64,000 nt of DNA, from assembly GCA_016490735.1 (NCBI GenBank), contig JAEMWC010000364.1, forward strand, positions 711,001-775,000, given 5' to 3'. The notes beneath the pieces were generated by a model. The model was not told the origin of the DNA, searched no databases, and saw only the letters and a program-made list of their open reading frames with translations. The position numbers and the translations under genes are program-made. Shown in pieces: positions 44,395-56,065 of the stretch (position 1 is the stretch's first letter; each line of letters begins with the position of its first letter). This DNA comes from Pachyseris speciosa. Lineage: Eukaryota > Cnidaria > Anthozoa > Scleractinia > Pachyseridae.

Positions 44395-46016
44395 TTACAG
44401 AAGAGTCTGGCTGCTTGAATACAACTGCCAGCTGGGATCGTTATAATCCCAAAGAAGCTCTGTCGTCTCTGCAATGTCGTGGAGAGCGACAAGGAAAACA
44501 CGTGGGATATTGCTGTCTTTATCTACCACGAACGGCTTCACGTTTGCATGTTGCCGTGAATGATTCAGCCAGGCACCCCAGGTTAACTTGGCACTTGGAT
44601 TGCCTTCGTATGGATCAATCCTAAAAGGGGAGAGAATGTGTCATTACTACTTCCATCAATAAGTTAAACCGACGCACTGATATCCCTGCATGACTATGTC
44701 ACAGTTGGAAGAAGTTTGCAACTATAGGCGGGGAAATTACATGTGATACGCATGAAAACAATTGAAATGCTTCTGATTTATTATATCTCTCACTCATTAC
44801 ACGCATTGTTATTGGTCAATTCTGCAGGCCGTATTTTACAGTACGATCCGCTGTCCGACCCGATAAATTTTAAAGTTGCGAAAGTTGTGAAACTTGTAAA
44901 AGTGTTGGTTCTTGTAAACTTGATTCTTGCAATGGTTGCACGTTGTGCAAGCAGCCAATAAGATTAATTCGCATGTCAGTCATTCGTGGCAGTTGACCGT
45001 TCCGCTTGACTTCAACTAGTTAAGTTTCCCTTCCGCCGGATTAACCTCAGAGATATAACAAATCTTACTAACCTCGTTTTCTTGTTCCGTACTGTAAGTT
45101 ACAGGTCCTCGCTTTTTCTTCCGTTGATTTATATGGTCCAAGCGCGAAGCACGCGGGCCATAAATCAACGGGATAAAACTCGGTCCGTAACTCACAGTAC
45201 GGACCTCGGATTCGGTTAGCAACAAGCGGCATATCGTTCATTGTTTTCATGGTAATCATGACAGGCAACGGCAAAGACAAAGACGGGCTCTTCTTCCACA
45301 AAACCCACTTCTTTTCTTTCGGTATATGTAGAGAGGTCTCAACTAAAAAATGTAGTACGATGTTGATAGGAATTGCATATTCAAGTAATGATAAGTAGAT
45401 GTCTGCCACTCTATGTGATGTCTCCAATAACGTTATACGTCAAAAAAAATATTACGCTTTTAAGGCTTTATCACGTGCGACCCCGCCACTGAAGAAGTAT
45501 TTTCTCTTATTTACTATAAACACTTACGCTATCTGGTGTCCCGCACTTTCGATCACCATCAGTACACAAGGCCTCCCCTGTTCTTCGTATTGCCGTTCCC
45601 TCCTCTCCGCCTCTTCAACTGAGGTTATTTCTCCTTCATATTCGCAAATTATTTCCTTCATTATATCTCATCCCGCACGACGCGGATCACTTGGTACATT
45701 ATGCAACTAGGGATGAAAACATAACATTGAACTCTATTCCGAGTAAAATTTATAATATATTAGGGAAATCAGCTTACTATTCAGAATTAATGTAATTATA
45801 AATACTTACCTCAATCGGTGGTTGCGGCTTAGGGTTGAAGGACTTATACTCCTGAAGCCGTTCACGCATTATCTGGCCCCAAATTCAATTGCTGGCTCTT
45901 TTCGGGGCGTACGAGCTTTATCCCTGTGTAGCCTCGAATTTTTCCCGCTCGGGTTGTGGACTTAACTTCCCACTCTTTGTTTTGGACGAGGTCTGTTACT
46001 GCTTTCTTAATTGCTG
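44395..46016 (-). pseudogene. SET-domain lysine methyltransferase-like gene, apparently broken
   Basis: Three exons on the minus strand: about 46,016-45,810 (acceptor CACTCAG, donor GTAAGT), 45,706-45,528 (acceptor ATCCCTAG, donor GTAAGT) and 44,620-44,395 (acceptor CTTTTAG, stop TAA). Phases agree (0, then 2). Exon 2 encodes KEIICEYEGEITSVEEAERR and ends GHQIA; exon 3 continues IDPYEGN, WLNHSRQHANVKP, PRVFLVALHDI and ELLWDYND. EYEGE, NHSxxxN and E-L-x-x-D-Y are SET-domain signatures for S-adenosylmethionine-dependent lysine methylation; the layout resembles KMT5A-like proteins. Exon 1 has a +1 slip at a GGGG run that leaves an early stop, and exon 2 has an in-frame TGA shortly before KEIICEY. 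Either it is a recent pseudogene or those parts are not coding and a shorter protein starts at ATG 45,661. Confidence 0.7.
45089..45207. mobile_element. Foldback element inside the SET-gene intron
   Basis: Arms CCGTTGATTTATATGGTCC and GGGCCATAAATCAACGG, extended by GTACTGTAAGTTAC / GTAACTCACAGTAC. About 120 bp, in the intron between the last two SET exons. Confidence 0.6.
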
Positions 46017-47664
46017 CTGAGTGAAAAAGTGTAATACAAATACATTCTGTAAGCACGAATTGCACTTTTCATTCAAATGAAACGATACAGCTAATTTGAA
46101 TTTTTCTATGTGTTAAGTTTTAGTTCGCACGACCTTTACCACGTATGGAAAGTTAACTTTACCCTACTTATTTAAAGACCGCGAACTTCCATAAATAGAA
46201 GCACTAACAAACACTTTACTGCGGAGAGGACGGTAAAAATGCGTCCCCTCACGTACCTTGCATCCAGGGGCCGAATGAGCGTTTTTGTAATTCTGGCATG
46301 TTTCGGACTTATAAGGACTTCAAGGGAACATAAAGAAATAAATCGAGTTAATTGTACTTTTAAGTACTTGCCTTATCAAAAGCTTTCTTCTTGATGAGAT
46401 ATTGTGTCTGGCCGTGCAAACTATCCTCTTCGGTTCCACAAAGTCCGGCTGCACTATTGCCGAAGGCTTCGCTGGTCGCTACAAGCTGTCGCGCGCTCCT
46501 TTTTTTAAGCTAGATTAACAAACCTTGTTAAAAGGGGCATTTTGCCCCTCGCCTTTGTTTTAGCATAACTTGTCGAACATTACCAAACTTCGGCATCTTG
46601 TCACTGAGTGATGTGATCAACTTGAAATGACGATCGCTTAACTTAATTTGTCCCTTTAAAGCGTCGACACGAGCGTGGGAAATTTGTGGCGCTGATCATG
46701 AGCCGAAAATCTTCACAGCAAAAAAGTATACCCCAGAAAAAACTGGCTCTTTTTACGGTTGTAGAAACTTTTTGGCGCTGATCATGTAGCCGAAAATCTT
46801 CCACGGTAAAAAACAACAACATATCACTAAAGAAACTGGCTCTTATATGCTTGTTCCAAAATGTGGAGTGCGTAGACGAAGAAAATAAAGATATTAATAA
46901 TATAACCAAATATAAAGGAAACATACATCTAACAAATAAAAAAATCTTAACCATGCTATGAAGTAGTGAACAAACACGAGCTGCAGGCCAGTGTTTCGAT
47001 TTCTCACTACTTGAATACTCTCGTCTTCCTTGAGTACCTTACCAGAGGCTCTGCCAGGGGGGGTTCCGTGTCGCTTGTTTGAATTTTAAAATCTCCCGTG
47101 TCGGTGTTTAAATCGCTAATTCTCGGCCTTGATGCCACTGTCGGAATTTTGCTGGAATGATGTCGCCTGTCGGGATTCATTTTTTGTGCTGTTGCTACTT
47201 CTTGGGCCATGTCGCTTGTCGGATTTACCCCTGGCAGGGCTTCTTACAACATAGCAAGTTACGCGTAAGGCTATTTTTATTTTGTTTTTAATATAGCTTT
47301 TCCCACATTGTAGATAAATTCGTTTCAATTTGATATAAACTGGGAAATTATTTTCTTGTCAGCTTGCAAACGTGGAATGGAGTCACTCAGTGAACACTGT
47401 GTTTTGTTAGTTGTTCGAGTTCGTTTTAACGACTGCTAAAATCGTTCACAGTCTTCAGACAAAAGAAGCAGCTCTTAGAATTTCTGTCATTAGTTCTATG
47501 GTATGACTGTACCGAGAGGTCTTGTAAACAATGCCAGACTGGGAAGGCTTCTAATACGAAAAATATTATTACACGCTGCCGTCGTATCTTATTATTTCAA
47601 GTACCTGTGTCTGTTCCCTTCAAGACCTTCCAGATCAATAGCAAGCTACTGAAGAGTCCTGTAG
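46017..47664. other. Non-coding stretch with a short direct duplication
   Basis: 46,683-46,755 and 46,772-46,855 are imperfect direct repeats sharing GGCGCTGATCATG and GCCGAAAATCTTC. A 46,980-47,240 segment repeats CATGTCGCTTGTCGG-like words. No gene recognised. Confidence 0.5.
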
Positions 47665-47709
47665 TTAGCCGTTTTCAGTCAGACAACGTATCGTGTACTT
47701 AAAAAACCT

Positions 47710-50700
47710 AAACAAAAACAGTGAAGTGTTGTCAAGAGAGAGGATAGGTGAGAATCGTCGGCATCCTCGTCTCGAAGAGGCGATGGTTTGCAACAGGGCG
47801 GGCGGGCAGGATCTCGCGTGGCTGTGAAGCCCGATCTTGGAGTGGCAGTCCCTCATGCAGTTTACGCAGATGTAGGTAGATGGGGCGCGCACGGAGGCCG
47901 CGCGCTGCTTTCTCGCCACTCTCTTCAATGTGGACTGGACTCTCCCGTGTTCCTCAGCTTTCGGGCTCCCGCTTTTGACACTGTGCCGCCAGGTGTCGCG
48001 ATCGGTAGCAGTGTCTCCCAGCTGGTTGTGTTGATGTTGGCTGCTTTGAGGTCGCGCTGATGGTGTCTTTGAGCGCAGCAGAGGTCAACGGGCGCCGTCG
48101 CGCAGTTCTCCGTAGAGAATCTCTCGTGGCAGGCACTGAGGCTCCATGCGGTGAACATGTCCAAGGCAGCGGAGGCGTCTCTGAATGAGCATAGAGGGTA
48201 TGCTCGAGAGACCGGCGCGCTGAAGGACCTCAGTGTTTCGGACTTCGTCCTGCCCATTTGATGTGCAGAAGGCGTCGAAACGAGCGGAGGTAGAACCCAT
48301 TGAGGCGTCACTCTTGTCTGGCGTAGGTCGTCCAAGACTCGCTGCTATAGAGGAAAAGTCGACAGGACCACAGGCTTGGTAGACGCAGGCCTTGGTCCTT
48401 TCGCTCAACAGGCTGTTGTTCCACACTCGCTTGTTGAGTTTGGCTATTGACCCCTGCAGCCTTAGCGATTCTCGAGCTGGTCTCGGCCTCGAGAGATGTT
48501 GAGCTTGTCACTGTGGAGCCCAGGTAGATGAAGGCGTCCACGACCTCGAGCTGAGTGTCCCCGATTGTGATTGGAAGGGGGGACTCGGCACCCTGCGCCA
48601 TGATGTTGGTCTTCTTGAGGCTGATTGTTAGCCCAAACTCCCTGCAAGTAGCGGAAAACTTGTCGACCAGGCGCTGAAAGACCTTCCTCGCTGTGAGATC
48701 TTTAAAGCATCATCGCCTGCGAACAGCAGCTGGCGTATCAGCACCTCGTAGGTCTTAGTGTTGGCGCGAGTCTGGCGATGTTGAAGAGTTTGCCATCTTG
48801 CCTCGGCGAAGGCGTACTGCACAGTCGGCGAAGGCGTCCTGCAGGAGCATCGAGAAGAAGATCCCGAACAGTGTTTGTGCTAAGACGCAGCCCTGCTTCA
48901 CTCCACTACTGACTGGGAAGGGGTCAGAGGTGGCCCCATCAAAGCAAACCGTGCTCTACATGTACTGATGGAAGGAGGTGATGACTGCCAGGATTTGAGA
49001 GAGGACCCAATCTTCTGCAGGATCTGGAAGAGCCCGCTTCTTCTCACCAAGTCGAAGACTTTGGTGAGGTCCAGGAAAGCGAGGAACAATGGCTACTGCT
49101 GCTCTCGACACTTCTTCTGCAGCTGTCGGAGGGAGAAGATTATGTCCACTGTGGACCTCCCGGCTCTGAAGCCACATTATGACTCGGGGTAGACGCGCGA
49201 AGCGAGGCTCTGTAGGCGGTTGAGGGCGACTCGGGAGAAGACTTTACCGACGATGCTCCGGAGAGAGATACCGCGATAGTTGTTACATCGCTGCGGTCAC
49301 CCTTGTTCTTAATATAAGGTGACGATGTTGCCATCTCTCATATCTTGGGGAATGAGGCCTTGCTCCCAGCACAGGCCACAGGAGCTCATGAAGCGGTTGC
49401 AGGATGGTCTGCTTCCCCTGCTTCAGCACTTCAGGCGGAAATACCGTCCTTCCCGGCGCCTTGCCGCAGGCGAGATAGTCGATGGCTTTGCTGAGCTCCT
49501 TCAGTGTGGGCGGGGTGTCGAGCTCTTCCATGACTGGTAGGCCCGGCAGGGCGTCGAGGGCAGCGTCTGTGGCGATGTTCTGTGTCGCGTAAAGCTCGAG
49601 GTAATGCTCAATCCATCGCTGCAGCTGCTTGCTCTGGTCGGTGATGGTCTCGCCAGTCTTTTATTCCAGCGGGGCTGTTTTGACGCTCGTGGGGCCGGTG
49701 GCAGTTTTGATCCCCTCGTAAATTCCTCTGGCGTAGCCGCGGTCGGCAACTGACTGGATCTGGGCGCACAGGGTCTGCCAATACTCGTTTGCGCAGCGGC
49801 GGGCGGTCTGCTGGGCCTTGCTTCTAGCTGCTTTGAGAGCGTCGCGTGGGCTAGGGCAGGTATTCTGCTTGTGGTCCAGCAGTCCTTTTCTCCTGGCCTC
49901 CGTGACTGGCTGCATCTCTTCCCAATGTGCCTCGAACCAATCAGCATTCTTGTGTTCTTTCTTCCCGAAAGCGGCCATGGCTGGGTCGTAGATGGCATTG
50001 CGGAGATGGTTCCAGGTGGCGACGGGGTCGCCCGGGTCGCTGGGGGGTGGCTGCGTAGCGAGCCTATCCTTGAAGTTGTCGGCGAAGCTCTGAGCCTTGG
50101 TCGGGTCGAAAGTGCCACAGGTGTTGATGCGGGGGAACCCCTTCGTCCTGGTGTGGTGGATCTTTCTGGGTTTCAGCCTGACCTTGCTGGCGACGAGAGA
50201 GTTGTCGGTGTCGCAATCAGCGCAGTGGTAGCTTCGCGTGTGAAGGATGGTGCTGAGGTCCACTCTCCTGGTGATGACGAGGTCTAGCTGGTGCCAGTGG
50301 TGGGACCGAGGGTGTCTCCAAGACACGTGCATCCCCTTGCACGTGAAGTAAGAGTTGGTGATGCAGAGGCCGTGGTGGCAACAGAGTTTGAGCAGTCTCT
50401 GTCCGTTATCGTTCATCCTGCAAATGCCCTGGTGGCCTAGACAGGTGGGTCATACTTGCCAGTCGGCCCCAACGCGGGCGTTGAAGTTGCCTAGCAAGTA
50501 TATGGCTTCGTAGTTCGGGATTCCTGACAGCAAGTCTCCTAGGGCCTCGTAGAACTGGTCCTTCGCTTCAGGGGTGGAGGTTAGCACAGGAGCGTAGGCT
50601 GAGATGATGTTGACGTAGCCTAGGGAGGTCTTCATGCGCAGGGTGAACAATCTTGATGTTCCTCCTGTGGGTGTTTCTGTGGTGGCGAGCAGCGAGTTCC

Positions 50701-51790
50701 TCACGGCAAAACCTACACCGTGCTGCCTGGGCACATCCTGAGACAGGCCCTGCCAAAAGAAGGTGTAGTGTGATTCTCTAAGAGATCCGCTGTCGGGCAG
50801 TCGGGTTTCCTGGAGGCAGGCGACATCGATGTTAAGTCGTGCTGCCTCCATGTTGATGATGGCTGTCTTGCGGGAGTCGTCGATCTGCAGAAGGTCCGCA
50901 GAGAGTCCCGGGCATATTGTGCAAACGTTCCAGCTTGCGAAACGAAGAGCTGGAGTCTTCTTTGGTTTTTTCTTGAGTTGACTGCTTGGTGCGGGATTAC
51001 ACTCACCTTTCAGGACAGGTGCCCCTAAGCTCTACGCACCCAGTAGAGCAAGCGAGTGTGACAGGGTTAGCACCTTACTGGCCGGGGGCTGCCCGGCTTG
51101 AGGCGGGCGGTAGCTACCCAGTGAAGCTGAAGAGCCTCTCCCACAGTCGAACGAGGCCCCTGGCGCTCCGTCGTTGCGCCAATCGGCCGGAACTTATAAC
51201 CGGTAACTGCCTCGTCTCGTTAAGTGTGCCGGAATCTTGCGACTCCACTAGAGGTCAACTCTCCAGGTGTGCTAAAGGCCTGGGCGTGTGAATATGGAGA
51301 CGCTGGGCAGCCCACACTGCAGTGTCCCCCTCCCTCTCGGTGTCGCTGGCAGGATCCAAGGGAAAGGATGAACCAATACAACTTGAGGCCAGGTCCACTG
51401 CAGGAGTTGCCGGATGCAGACGCAGAGCGGCTACAACCGCCTTCGGTGTTCCACTCCGGGTCTTTTTCCTCGAGGTGACCTTCCTGAAGCCTTTTCTGGA
51501 TCGCTGCAAGGCAGCGGAGATTTGGAATCAGGGTTTTCCTTCCCCTAGATGAGCTGCCTTCGAAGGCTGAAGAGTCCCATCTACCCCGGGCAACTGGTTA
51601 TAAGGCGCCAGTAACTCGCCTTCGCCCCTGCTCCTGTTAGTGGTGCCAGTTTGGCCACGAGGAGGCCGGAGTCGGACTTGGCTGCCAGAGGCTATGAGAG
51701 ACGCACGTTTTGAGGGGCACTTCGAGAGGCTGCGAGAGCCCAGCCTCGCAACCCACCCCTCGGCTATAACAGCCTTACGAAACCAAAGGC
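47710..51790 (-). mobile_element. GC-rich APE-type LINE, degraded but nearly full length
   Basis: Minus strand, 5' to 3'. A long GC-rich leader spans about 51,790-50,900. The APE endonuclease region at 50,851-50,450 contains VACLQETRLPDSG, GVGFAVRNSLL and LLGNFNARVGAD. A connector follows at 50,416-49,661 (SWRHPRSHHWHQLDLVITRR, then NADWFEAHWEEMQPV). The RT comes next in several frames (GKAPG near 49,450; FLDLTKVFDLV near 49,065; YLGSTVTSSTSL near 48,520). The C-terminal C-x2-C...H-x3-H-type finger (YICVNCMRDCHSKIGLHSH) lies near 47,850. Several frameshifts and stops show that it is dead. Base composition is clearly richer in GC than the surroundings. Confidence 0.88.
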
Positions 51791-51799
51791 CTGGGCGTG

Positions 51800-51945
51800 T
51801 GAATATGTATGAATATGTATGAAAATCATATATTTGAACTGCGATGCAGATTGAAGAACGAATATGTGAATGATCATAGCAGTTATCAACACTACTTAAG
51901 CAGTAGTGAAAACCGCCTGTAAAGAAGAACAAATTGACCAGCACT
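51800..51945 (-). mobile_element. SINE tail fragment, inverted to its neighbour
   Basis: Matches the tail of the tRNA-derived SINE at 31,916-32,074 (ATGAAAATCATATATTTGAACTG and CAGTAGTGAAAA) on the minus strand, without its tRNA head. It abuts the 5' end of the LINE. Confidence 0.6.
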
Positions 51946-51949
51946 CAGT

Positions 51950-52105
51950 TGGCTTGTTAACGTAGCTGGTAGAGCACTGTACCGGAATCGTAGAGGTCGT
52001 GGGTTCGAATCCCGTACAATCCTGAATTTTTTTCAGGCCTTATTTTTTACTACCGTTTAAGTAGTGTTCATAACTGCGGTGATCATTCACATATTCAGAG
52101 AGAGG
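51950..52105 (+). mobile_element. tRNA-derived SINE with intact B box
   Basis: GGCTTGTTAACGTAGCTGG (A-box-like), GTGGGTTCGAATCCC (perfect B box) and ACAATCC, which can pair with GGCTTGT except at one position, form a tRNA-like head. It is followed by TTTTTCAGGCCTTATTTTTTAC and the family tail. With 51,800-51,945 it forms an inverted pair. A tRNA gene is unlikely because of the weak D arm and the SINE tail. Confidence 0.7.
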
Positions 52106-53541
52106 ATAACCAAACCGTTTATTTCGTTGCTAACTTTTCCTTGGCTTTACAACGTTTGATGAGCAAAAATTTTCTTTATAAGGGAGAAATCCAACGTTTG
52201 ATTTCGTTTGATTTTACTTCCGGAACGGGCGCGGTCCGGATGGAATAAGGCTGGACCGGCTAAAAGCGCATTATTAGCCAATCATTTTTAAGGATTTAGG
52301 TTCCGTCCCGCTGAGATGCTTCAGGAAAAAAATAAGATCCTTTTTTAAAAAACATTATACATACATATTTTTTATTAATATGAATTAGAAACAAAAATGA
52401 GATGTCGCATTGTTTCAAAATGATCGACAATTGCTTTATTCACTACTTTCACGCACTTTTCTTGGCATTGCGATTTGAAGATGCCAACTTTGTACCAAAA
52501 CCAAGATTATAAGATTGACGTTGAGTAGATCCCAGGCTTGCAAATGCAACTGAGGCAACGTTTTAATGCAATGAGCTAATAATAGTGAACGATTTTATCT
52601 TCGCCATATGCATAATGACCATTATCCGAGCATTTTATTGGTGTCTTTTGAATACCTTGAACATTTTAGAAGGAAAGACGGAGTATTAAGTCAAAGCTTT
52701 TTACTGGGGAATGAAAGGTGGGATCGAGTAGTGATGAATGAATGAATCATTCGTTTACCATTCATTGATTTTTCATTCATTTAGATAAATGATTTTCCGC
52801 CGCTCACCCGACGATTTCAGTAACCAACGAAGAATCCTTCACCAATCACGCTTATCAATCAACCCTTATCGCCAATCATGCTGTCTCAACTGCGGTAAAA
52901 TCTATCGTACTATTTACCACTACGCAATTTTTTAAAGACTATTGAGTACATTTTTGAGCTTTCCAACGTGTTTGGCCTGAAAACTATTTGAGTTTTAACT
53001 GGTACTCAGGCCACAGAAAAACAGTCTTGAAAGTTTGTTTTGACGGTTAACATGATTAAAGCACGTGCGTCATCTTCCAGTGAAATGATATGTCTTTTGA
53101 AGGGACAGCGTTTCTCAAACAAATTTTAATGGATATTTTCCTCGATAACCTTAACCTAGAATCTGGAAGAACTTTCAAGAGAAGTAAAAGGATCGTAAAC
53201 AGATCTTATAAGAGCACCTTCAATTATCTATAACGCGTCATTGCATCCAGCGTCATAGCGCTCTATCAATACCCCCTGCGTGACATTCGTAACGATGTTT
53301 CCTATTGATAATATTACGTCTCGAACAATCTACCACATACGACTTTCCCTGCAACGGCAATAGACCCTTCTAGCCTTTTTACCATCTAAAATACCAAAGG
53401 CTTATAAAATCGATGCAGCAAAATTGTACGTGTATACTACATGTGAAGTACATGCATAATCCAGTGGAAATAATTTTCTTTTTACACTGGATGCGTCTTG
53501 CATTTTCTAGCTAAAACCGATCTACACGCTTTGTGAAGGAA
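52106..53541. other. Stretch upstream of the transposase C-terminal ORF
   Basis: No gene recognised. It contains a GAATGAATGAATCATTCG / CATTCATTG inverted patch near 52,735-52,780. It could hold the terminal sequence and promoter of the following element, but I could not find terminal repeats by eye. Confidence 0.4.
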
Positions 53542-54528
53542 ATGGAACAGGCAGTTGTGACTGGTGGGAGAGTTGGGCACACGCAGAGAGACAAGTTTCC
53601 AAAGACCCTTACCTTGCAGCTAGATTTCGACAAATCACTCAGGACTCCTAAAATCACTTCTCAGGACTGCTATTTCTCTGCGAAGCTAAGAACGCACCAC
53701 CTGGGTATGTACTGTGCAAACGACGATAACATTTATTGTTTCCTGTATGACGAGTGTACCGCTAGCTCAGGGCCGAATGAAGTCATCAGTCTTCTTGACT
53801 ATTTACTCATTCAAATCGAGAATAAGCTCGGAAAACATGACCACATTATCATTTGGTGTGATAACGCTCCTGGACAGTTCAAGGAATGTTTCCTGTTCTT
53901 TTACCTCGACTATATCGTGAGATGTGGGAAGTTTTTGAGAGCTGACTTGAAGTTTTTGCTGGAGGGACACACTTACTCCGTTTGTGATAGACGCTTTGGA
54001 ACCATACAAAGTATTTTTCAAAGGCAAGAAATTATCGACGTTCCTCGAAAATGGGCAACCGTCTTAGAACGTGAGCAACTATCGAACGTGGTAGTTAACT
54101 GGGTTACATTGAACATGATAAAAGACTACAAATCTTTCCTCCGATTGCAGTACGTCAGGCGGAACGAGGATTTGGAGGGTGAACAATTTGAAGTAAAAAA
54201 CATCGCCTGGCTCAATTTCGGTTACGGTGAAACAGTCGACCATAACGGAGAGCTTCAGTTAGTGCATCATCCAGAGAGTGTCTTTGTAAGATTCGAGATG
54301 AATTCTAAACAATTTCCGAGGAAAATTTCCTTTCTAAAGAAAAGGCAGGGCATTAAACTAAGGCCAGAACTTCTCACTACTGTGAGACAAGAAAGAAGGC
54401 CTGTGCGCGAGGATGTTAAACGATCTTGTGTTAAGTTAGCAAGGAAGTATCTCTCTGAACATGCTATTCGATTTTATGAATCACTGCCTTCGGCAGATGA
54501 AGAAAATGAAGACAGTGAATTAGAGTGA
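53542..54528 (+). CDS. Transposase-like protein, C-terminal (catalytic-like) half
   Basis: ATG at 53,542 (the frame is open from 53,515) gives 328 codons to TGA, with no interruptions. Key blocks: LTLQLDFDKSLRTPK, FSAKLRTHHLGMYCAND, then GPNEVISLLDYLL, IIIWCDNAPGQFKE (Asp-rich turn with GQ), and VCDRRFGTIQ. This matches the domain of transposase-like proteins common in cnidarian and insect genomes that I know as DUF7869; the Asp residues of LDFD and WCDNAPG are possible RNase H-type catalytic positions (inference). The end is acidic (ADEENEDSELE). In its relatives this domain follows an N-terminal Zn-finger part in one protein; here that part lies at 56,066-57,130 on the other strand. Confidence 0.65.
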   Translation: MEQAVVTGGRVGHTQRDKFPKTLTLQLDFDKSLRTPKITSQDCYFSAKLRTHHLGMYCANDDNIYCFLYDECTASSGPNEVISLLDYLLIQIENKLGKHDHIIIWCDNAPGQFKECFLFFYLDYIVRCGKFLRADLKFLLEGHTYSVCDRRFGTIQSIFQRQEIIDVPRKWATVLEREQLSNVVVNWVTLNMIKDYKSFLRLQYVRRNEDLEGEQFEVKNIAWLNFGYGETVDHNGELQLVHHPESVFVRFEMNSKQFPRKISFLKKRQGIKLRPELLTTVRQERRPVREDVKRSCVKLARKYLSEHAIRFYESLPSADEENEDSELE

Positions 54529-54740
54529 AGACATATTAAAGGTTTTTGTCAGTCATTAATTTGTACTATAGTCTCATACTATACACCATTGTTCAAAGAT
54601 ATATTTTCCGTGGTGCAACTCCCATATTAAAGTGTCTGGAGTGCTCGCATTTTTATGGTTAAAATTTGTGGTTTTCACTCCTGAGCTGACCCTCTAAAAG
54701 AGTTATCTTGGCACATTTCAGCTTATAAGACTGGAATAAT

Positions 54741-54932
54741 ATGGGAATACTGAGAGAAAAGCGTGACAACAGCTGGTTTCCCTTCGATGTAAAAACGAAT
54801 TTATGCCATAACTGTAAAACTAGGATGCTTTTTAATTTCCAAACTTTGCGAAGGCACACCCGTAAATTTCATTTGGGTCTGTTTAATTTTCCACGTCTTA
54901 AAACAACCCGAGTGCAAACTGACCAATTATAA
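54741..54932 (+). CDS. Small ORF with zinc-finger-like motif
   Basis: An ATG ORF of 63 codons with LCHNCK followed after 13 residues by HTRKFH, a spacing close to a C2H2 finger. It lies 210 bases downstream of the transposase C-terminal ORF on the same strand and may belong to the same element as a separate exon or accessory ORF. Short, so only weakly supported. Confidence 0.3.
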   Translation: MGILREKRDNSWFPFDVKTNLCHNCKTRMLFNFQTLRRHTRKFHLGLFNFPRLKTTRVQTDQL

Positions 54933-54934
54933 AA

Positions 54935-56065
54935 ATCAAAGGGATCACAGCTAATGAAATATCTTGGGAAAACCAGGGCTAGGATTAAATTACTTTACCG
55001 CAATTCCTCGAATAAGCGCCCTCCCCCGAATAAGCGCCAACACCCTCGGCCAAAATAGCAAAGAAGTGCCCCCCCCCCCCCCTAAATAGTAGGGATTCAC
55101 GGAAAACCTGTTTCTATTGTCACTTTGGTTATAATCTTTTAAGTTTTAACTACACCGACATCAGTATATGTAGGAGAAGTACGGTACTCTTTCTGGCGTT
55201 CATCCCGAGTTAGAGTCGTGAAACGTTTCACGATAAGATTTAAAATTGCTGAATTACATAATATAAAACGCGGCTGTGAATTGTGCCCATCGAGTTTGCT
55301 CCTGGTAAGTTCTGCCGAATTTCTGAGTGCCCGTTCCGACACCTTTCATGAAACGGAGTGGCAGGCGAATCTCTACTCTTGTGTCTGCCTGAATTTCATC
55401 TTGCATGGAAACTTTTGAGTACGTTTGTATCCCACTTTCAACACTTCCACATTCGGCCATTATGTAATTTTGTCAGGCTAAAACCCAAGTCGGAAGTAAC
55501 CGGTACGCCTGTGCACTTTGGGACAAAGATTTAGTATTCCATAAAACCATCATGATCGCTTTATTTGTTAATAGAATTGAGTGGAGTCCAATGTCATCTT
55601 AAATCATGCGAGAAAAAAAGCCGCGAAACGCTGGAAAGTACAAGACCACCCCACCCCCATTTCAATGATGAATTCGCGCTGAACCCCATGCAATTGCGCC
55701 ATTTGTCCCATCATTGAAATGGGGGGGGGGGGGGGGGGAGAGGGGGAAGGGGGAAAGGGGTGGCCTTAATTTCTCATTTCTCAAGATTGTACCTATGATG
55801 GGATACTAGGAGTGTAAACAGTTAATGTAAATACAACAAAACTACATACACACATAATTTTTATTTAAACACGATAATTTTAAAACCTAAAAGCTTGTAG
55901 GGTCGAGTTTTTAAGAATTAAATTAACCTAATCTACATCAAAACATATATACAAATTATATATTATTGAACACTGTAATCAGTAATATATAAAATTCGTC
56001 TTTTCAAACAGTTTATTTTTTATTTTATGAAACTAACGACCTCTGTCAGTTTTCAGTTTCTTAAA
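54935..56065. other. Spacer between convergent ORFs with low-complexity patches
   Basis: 54,990-55,095 has GAATAAGCGCC(A/C) repeats and a C-run. 55,640-55,740 is a hairpin (CCCCATTTCAATGATG / CATCATTGAAATGGGG) next to a G-run. 55,575-55,615 resembles one arm of the GGTAATAGGACT foldback family. No gene seen. Confidence 0.5.

Noticed and set aside
51953..52025. A functional tRNA gene
   Set aside because: B box and acceptor strand are good, but the D arm is defective and a SINE body and tail follow. Best read as a tRNA-derived SINE.
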